64,000 nt of DNA from Streblospio benedicti (Eukaryota; Annelida; Polychaeta; Spionida; Spionidae). Below are positions 47,633 to 64,000 of this stretch, one piece after another. The DNA is taken from the NCBI GenBank assembly GCA_019095985.1, contig CM032668.1, forward strand, positions 26,035,376-26,099,375, read 5' to 3'. Position 1 is the first letter of the stretch. Each line of letters starts with the position of its first letter. The notes beneath the pieces are model-generated. The model saw only the letters and a program-made list of their open reading frames with translations. It was not told the DNA's origin and did not search any database. The position numbers and the translations under genes were made by a program.

Positions 47633-49216
47633 AAAACAAAACTGTTTCAAACAACAGTTTTATTATTACTTTAAGTCTGTGTATTCTATAAATTTTACAT
47701 GCATATCCATTACAGATAATTATAATATGCATAGAATTGCTATTTATTTTCCTTTAGAATCGAAGTTACGAAGTAAACTAACACAGTGTGTATTAATGCT
47801 CAAACATTTAAACTTAGACAATTATCAGTTACTTGTTTACAATCAAATAACTAGTTCTTTTGAGGTGTCAAAATTGTGTGAATGGTTTACAATAATCGAG
47901 CCAAAATAAAGTAATTCATATTTCAATTTAGTTTCAACATATATCTATTTACTATACCTAATAATTACTATACCTTTTGGTACATAATTTTCATGGATTA
48001 CACAGTATACAATTCTATAAAAAAGATTCACGGCACAGCATAATGAGCAGTAAACATTTGGAATTCATCTGAAGCAATGTAAAAAGTAGATTTCCAGTCT
48101 TAACCAGGAGTAATGACCATTAACGGTTCAAGAGAATATTTTTACACTGTCTATGAGCAGTCTTACAAAATGTTATTTTTCAATGCGTATTGATAAATGA
48201 GCCGGAAGTAGATGAGGATGCATAATCACACCAGGAGTGGGATCTGCCAAATGCCCCAACACACACATACACATAGTTCAGTCTTAAAACATTCATGGTT
48301 ATTTGATGAGGCCAATAGTATTGATGATATTTGAATGTCAGTTGTAGGTGTATTTGTCAAATACTCCCCTTACAACTGTAAAAGTTTCATAAAAATCAAG
48401 ACAGTTATTTAATATTGTTTAACATTTACAACTATGGAAAAAAATACTACTTTTAACATTCACACTTATATAGATATAGTGTATATGGCACAAATGTCTG
48501 GATTTTATATGGTAAACTATGTCATTAATCATTTTGAATTCTGTTGTTCTGTCTATGCTATCAAATAATAATCTCCAAACACATAAAATTGGTCAAAAAA
48601 ATTTCTAAAAAGGTTTTATTTAAGCTTTTCGGCTCTACAGAGCCCTAATCATTAATGTAATGTGTGTTTCCCAAGCCTACAGTGAGAGAGAGGAATATAT
48701 TTATATAATTAAAACTTTCTAGAAAAAAAATACTTATCCAATCTTTTCAAATTTTTCACAGTTGTTGCGTAGGATTTGATAAAAATAGACAAAATTTTAT
48801 TCAACTATATTTGATGGCCTTTTATAGTTTTGGAAATTATCCGCCAAATTTGGATATTGACTGCATGTACTTTGGAAAGTCTACTTTAATTACATAATAG
48901 ATTTATCACAATGACAATAATCCTTCATCTGTCAATCGTCCAACTCGCTCTTCCAAAGCCTCTGCTTTTGTCAATAATTCCATATCACACTCCTCCCCAC
49001 ATAAACAAATACCATCTTGCATGTATACATATATGTACTTCATTTCCGTGTTTGGTTTTTAAAATTCATTGGCTATGATTACACAGTCGAGGTCTATAGT
49101 ACACACACACTCCGCATTCAATATCATCGGTCTACTGCATATAATTCCTTACACCCAATCTTGAATTCCCGCTTGCTCTCACAAAATCCCATGACTATTT
49201 CGCTAATCATATACTA

Positions 49217-49394
49217 CAGTGGCAGATCCAGGATTTTGCAGAAGGGTTGGTCCCCCTTAAGTTTCGCATCAAATCACATGCAAAACGCATGTATACCAAA
49301 ATCCAGCAGTTCAAAGACCTGGTTTAAATGATGAGAACTTAGACTAAAAGTGCGACCCCTGCTCGAGGTGCCCGCCCCCCTTTATCTGCCACAG
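49217..49394. mobile_element. hAT-like MITE with GGCAGATCCAGG ends
   Basis: The left end CAGTGGCAGATCCAGG and right end ATCTGCCACAG form the inverted repeat. It is the same family as 12708-12845. It lies about 75 bp beyond the DDX41 stop codon, so within its probable 3' UTR. Confidence 0.75.
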
Positions 49395-49470
49395 TCAATA
49401 GATATTTCCACAGTCCGCCGCAGTACCAAGTGTACTTGAAGAGACTGTTACAGCGCCGGTGCTGCCTGCA

Positions 49471-60759
<11,289 letters not shown>

Positions 60760-61184
60760 GGAATCATCCGTAAATCATCAGGGACATGGAGGAATGGATA
60801 TAGTTGATAATACAAGCTTAGATGGTTAGTGACTACATATTTTATTTCCTGAAATAGAGCTTAATTCAATATTTCTGTTATTAGGACACCCTGTCAAAAC
60901 ATTGTTTTTGCCGACTTCAATACTAGATAGACTGCTGTATTTTCTTTGAAAATTGCTTTGAGAAGTGATATTTATCTCATATTTATATGGCCAAATTTAT
61001 GCTCAATGATTTGATCTTATTATATTTGAAATGCTGCATCAGCAATCTTGTGTATTTACAGCCAAACCCTTAACTATCCGGTAAATGGATGAACGAAAGT
61101 AGTGGCTGATTTGAGTTGCGTTTGTATAGACCACAATATGACTTCTTCCTCCGTATGACTTGCTCCTTCATTCTTGAAGATTAT

Positions 61185-61318
61185 GCAAGTGGAGGCCACG
61201 AGATGTTCGTACATGTGCCTCCAGTGGCAGGTTACCTAACCAAGTGAGCCTCGGGGGTCGGGAGATCACACTATATATAGCTATTGTTTTCAAAATAGGC
61301 GAGTTCGTTTGCGTGCAG
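61185..61318. repeat. Dispersed repeat, second copy
   Basis: Matches 51795-51930: 'ggaggccacgagatgttcgt', 'acatgtgcctccagtggcag', 'gagcctcgggggtcggg', 'gatcacacta'. It is preceded by 'tgacttgctccttcattctt', also seen near 53800. Confidence 0.65.
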
Positions 61319-61460
61319 AGGGGTGGCTCTCTTCTACGCGAGTCACGGCTTTTAACGAACTGACACTAAATTGTGACCCGTAAATAAGCACTTAAACATT
61401 TATTTACTATATTTATATTTAAGGCGTAGATCTACCATCCTAAGTTTGACAAGTTTACGA

Positions 61461-61568
61461 GATGTGGGCGCCAGAGTCTCGACATACGTCAGAGGCTTGT
61501 GACGTCACACGTACATTTTAATGACGTGATGAGACTCTGACGTATGTCGAGACTCTGGCGACCGCATC
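61461..61568. mobile_element. Foldback element, copy 1
   Basis: GATGTGGGCGCCAGAGTCTC pairs with GAGACTCTGGCGACCGCATC. The stem of about 38 bp continues through 'catacgtcagag/ctctgacgtatg' to a loop with CACACGTACATTTTAATGAC. The second copy is at 63191. Confidence 0.85.
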
Positions 61569-61629
61569 ATAGATGCCATCTATCCAATTAATGGCAATGC
61601 AGTACTACCAGTAGTCCGAGTAGTCTAAA

Positions 61630-61912
61630 GGGAACGATCATAAATAACGATACCGGGGGGGGTCACCATTTTTTGGGGCGAGAAGAAAAGTTAACCGACC
61701 CCCCATCAACATTTTTAAAAGTTGAGTGACACCCCCCCCACTAAAGAAACCTGCTACAGAAAAAGTCCTCTATATAGATATTACGTTGCTAATCAAAAGA
61801 AAATATTTGAACAAAATATACCGTAGCGTGACAAAAAAAGTTCAGCGAAATTTGGACGCCTCTCCCACCTTTTATACGACCCTGCCCCCCCAGAAACATT
61901 ATTTATGAACCT
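61630..61912. mobile_element. MITE with C-rich interior
   Basis: GGAACGATCATAAATAA at the left pairs with TTATTTATGAACC at the right. Inside are C or G runs ('ccgggggg', 'accccccccc', 'cctgcccccc'), a layout seen in several short invertebrate elements. Confidence 0.6.
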
Positions 61913-62550
61913 AGCCACAAAAACTGTAGCATTGTATATATAGCCTTATACATAAATATATAGATCGCGACAAGATTGGGGCTAATCGTGACTAATCAAA
62001 TCATGAAATGCATGATGATAGATCTTAGATTAATTTCGAAAACTGGTTCAAGATACCTTGCGGGTTGATGACATGTTCAATAGAATTTTATAATATAATA
62101 CGTATTCTTTATTTATATATGTTCAAACTAACTGTAGTATATTGTCAAATAATACAGAGAAAAACGTTTAAATATCGTATATTTAGAAACACGGAAATGC
62201 CGTGAGTGGCTAACAAAAATGGATGTAATAGCCTTGATAGAAATTTTGTTTGTTGCGTATCGACGAATAAGAACTATATGATAGAGACTACAAAAAGTTT
62301 CTGATTAACTTCCTGGTTGAATTTAATGTCAATATATTAAGTATTTTTATATTTTATGCTGTATCTAAGTCATGTCGAACAATTAAAAGCAGATGGATAA
62401 TATAATACAACAGGGTTATTTACACTACCACGCTCGAGGCATAGGAAATGTAAGGATATAATTTAATAAATGCCAAACTTTTGGTCACACCCATTCATCA
62501 GAGTTGCACACTGTCATATTGGCATGACACCCGTGCCATGCCCATGGCAT

Positions 62551-62568
62551 GGGTTGGGTTGGGTGGGG
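62551..62568 (+). other. G-quadruplex-type motif
   Basis: GGGTTGGGTTGGGTGGGG: four G runs with loops of one or two bases, enough for a stable intramolecular G4. It is preceded by the palindromic 'tgccatgcccatggca'. Confidence 0.7.
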
Positions 62569-62854
62569 TTGAGGGTTATTGACAGTGACGTAATTAAAAA
62601 TGTTGATAATTTCTTTATGACGCTGTGTCACATTTGTATGGTTGCATAACCACTACTATTGGCTTTGATAGTTCACCTCTGTTAATTACACCTATAGTGT
62701 CTAAAAGGCACATTGATTTGGTTAACGGCTGCATAGATCTACTTCATGTATAATTAGAAAACTTGACTTTTTGACATGGGAATATATCATCATATGAAAT
62801 TAAATAATTATTAACTTAACACTCCAAGTTAGGCACGGATTACAACATATATCG

Positions 62855-62995
62855 ATCCTCAGGTGGGATTTGAACCCATAACCATACTGTATAAAATTGC
62901 TTAGCAGCTAGCTAGACTTGTGAGTCGTCCTAACCGCTAGGCGATTTAGTGCTGCATGTATGCATGGTTGTGGGTTTGCATCCCACTAGAGGTTA
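62855..62995 (-). repeat. tRNA-like SINE fragment
   Basis: On the minus strand, AATCGCCTAGCGGTTAGGAC resembles a tRNA A-box region and GGGTTCAAATCCC a B box, about 75 bases apart. On the plus strand just right of it is another B-box-like GTGGGTTTGCATCCCAC, so two tRNA-like ends lie head to head. The spacing and mismatched stems argue against a working tRNA. Confidence 0.6.
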
Positions 62996-63190
62996 AGATA
63001 GTCCTTATAAACCTGACTTGAAGTCACAAGTCTGATGACTTAATTACATATAATTTTAACTATTGCGTAATTAATATATTGTAGAATATGAAATGAGACC
63101 ATTGATATGAAACAAACTGCTTTCCACCAAATGAATAACGGTTTTGATGGATAAATTGATTTAAAAATATATCAAAATATAAAGTTGCTA

Positions 63191-63293
63191 GATGCTGTCG
63201 CCAGAGCCTCGATATACGTTAGCAGGTCGTCACACGTTCATTTTAGTGACGTGACAATCTGCTAACGTATGTCAAGGATCTGGCGACCGCATC
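63191..63293. mobile_element. Foldback element, copy 2
   Basis: GATGCTGTCGCCAGAGCCTC pairs with the right end GGATCTGGCGACCGCATC. The loop CACACGTTCATTTTAGTGAC matches copy 1. The inner stem differs from copy 1 but stays paired (tatacgttagcag / ctgctaacgtatg). 'TA' flanks both sides. Confidence 0.85.
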
Positions 63294-64000
63294 TACATGT
63301 ATTTAAATCAATAGGTTTGCCTTGTTTTTGGTTCAAAAATGTGAATATTTTGCATTGTGGGTTGGGTATAGGACCAAACAATTATGGTGTTACTCCCCCA
63401 GCAACTGAAATTTTGTGGCCTGAAATATGAAAAAATATACGTGTTACAAACTGGCTTTTTAAAAGTTTTGTAGTGTTTCTTTTTATTATCTGCATCTGAT
63501 GTGCACAATTATTAATTATTAACAAATATCAAAAGAAAATATTATAAATATAGATAGACTAGAATAGATTGTTTTGTTAGAAACAAAATAGTATTTTAAG
63601 ACAAAAAAATGATAACAATTAAAATCATCAATAAACGAGATTAATGCATAAAAAAGTAAAAATATTTCATTGAACTGATTGCACCTGTACCACAATTTTA
63701 TAACTGACATGTGTGTGTTATTTATTACATGTATTTGATAATATTAATTGCTTGGAGTATAATCATTTATTTTATAAACGTGATACAACATGCGTACAGA
63801 TATAATATATCAAATAACTTAAATTATCAAGTCAAATCTATACATATCAACCAGTGACAATTTTATCTCCTTCTCTGACCACGAATTTAAGATATTTACA
63901 CACATTATCACAAACATAATCTTGTTGAAGTCAAAGATGATAATTTGTTGCAAAGTTGTTAAATGGTTGCATATTAAAGACTTTTCATGATCAGATTGAA

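Larger units (their letters stand above)
46200..49216. other. Interval between the convergent kinase-Kelch and DDX41 genes
   Basis: No coding gene. It contains a split or composite pogo-like MITE (about 46541-47036) and a 46-bp tandem duplication (47539-47632). The rest is AT-rich and must include both 3' untranslated regions. Confidence 0.5.
60760..64000. other. Region 5' of DDX41 to the window end
   Basis: No gene was found. It contains the DDX41 promoter, two related foldback elements, a MITE, a SINE-like piece and a G-quadruplex-prone repeat, listed separately. The remainder is AT-rich. Confidence 0.5.

Noticed and set aside
62855-62960. A genuine tRNA gene on the minus strand
   Set aside because: A-to-B-box distance and stems do not fit a tRNA cloverleaf, so it looks SINE-derived.

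Overview
The window is nuclear DNA from an animal, most likely a marine invertebrate. The evidence is genes split by GT/AG introns, a DDX41 with the usual animal domain order, an LRRC61 orthologue, a tRNA-derived SINE, LINE debris and many short inverted-repeat DNA elements. The species cannot be fixed from the sequence. Two 100-N scaffold gaps (18952-19051, 39645-39744) cut it into three contigs, so order and orientation across the gaps depend on scaffolding.

Contig 1 (1-18951) has an ankyrin/SOCS-box gene on one uninterrupted reading frame (4630-6102) and a three-exon LRRC61 gene (15076-17266). The AT-rich DNA between them is filled with copies of a pogo-like MITE, other foldback elements and a SINE.

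Contig 2 (19052-39644) opens with four diverged repeat units separated by (AAT)n tracts. A secreted leucine-rich-repeat gene on the minus strand (26317-24944), more hAT-like elements and a long (GAA)n tract follow. From about 30722 the composition changes sharply. G-rich blocks, arrays of a 14-bp motif every 45-64 bp, long A/T runs, direct and inverted repeats and three non-host-like plus-strand reading frames make up a virus-like or large mobile element of unknown family. One frame encodes a protein with PC4-like modules and a C/H metal-binding-like motif. A second G-rich block near 38640-39644 resembles the first, so the element may have repeated ends. This is the most unusual part of the window.

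Contig 3 (39745-64000) holds two convergent genes: a four-exon protein kinase with a C-terminal Kelch propeller (41949-46199, plus strand) and DDX41 (60759-49471, minus strand, 15 coding exons). All DDX41 exon phases agree and give 623 residues. Its introns carry hAT-like and pogo-like MITEs, a LINE 3' fragment and decayed copies of the start of one of its own exons.

The host genes do not form an obvious pathway. DDX41 is a helicase linked to splicing and nucleic-acid sensing, the LRR gene has a Toll-like ectodomain, and the ASB-like protein is a probable ubiquitin-ligase adaptor. Their proximity is probably incidental. Three gene models (LRRC61, kinase-Kelch, LRR) carry one- or two-base-scale frame breaks, at least one in a G run, which looks more like residual assembly error than gene death.
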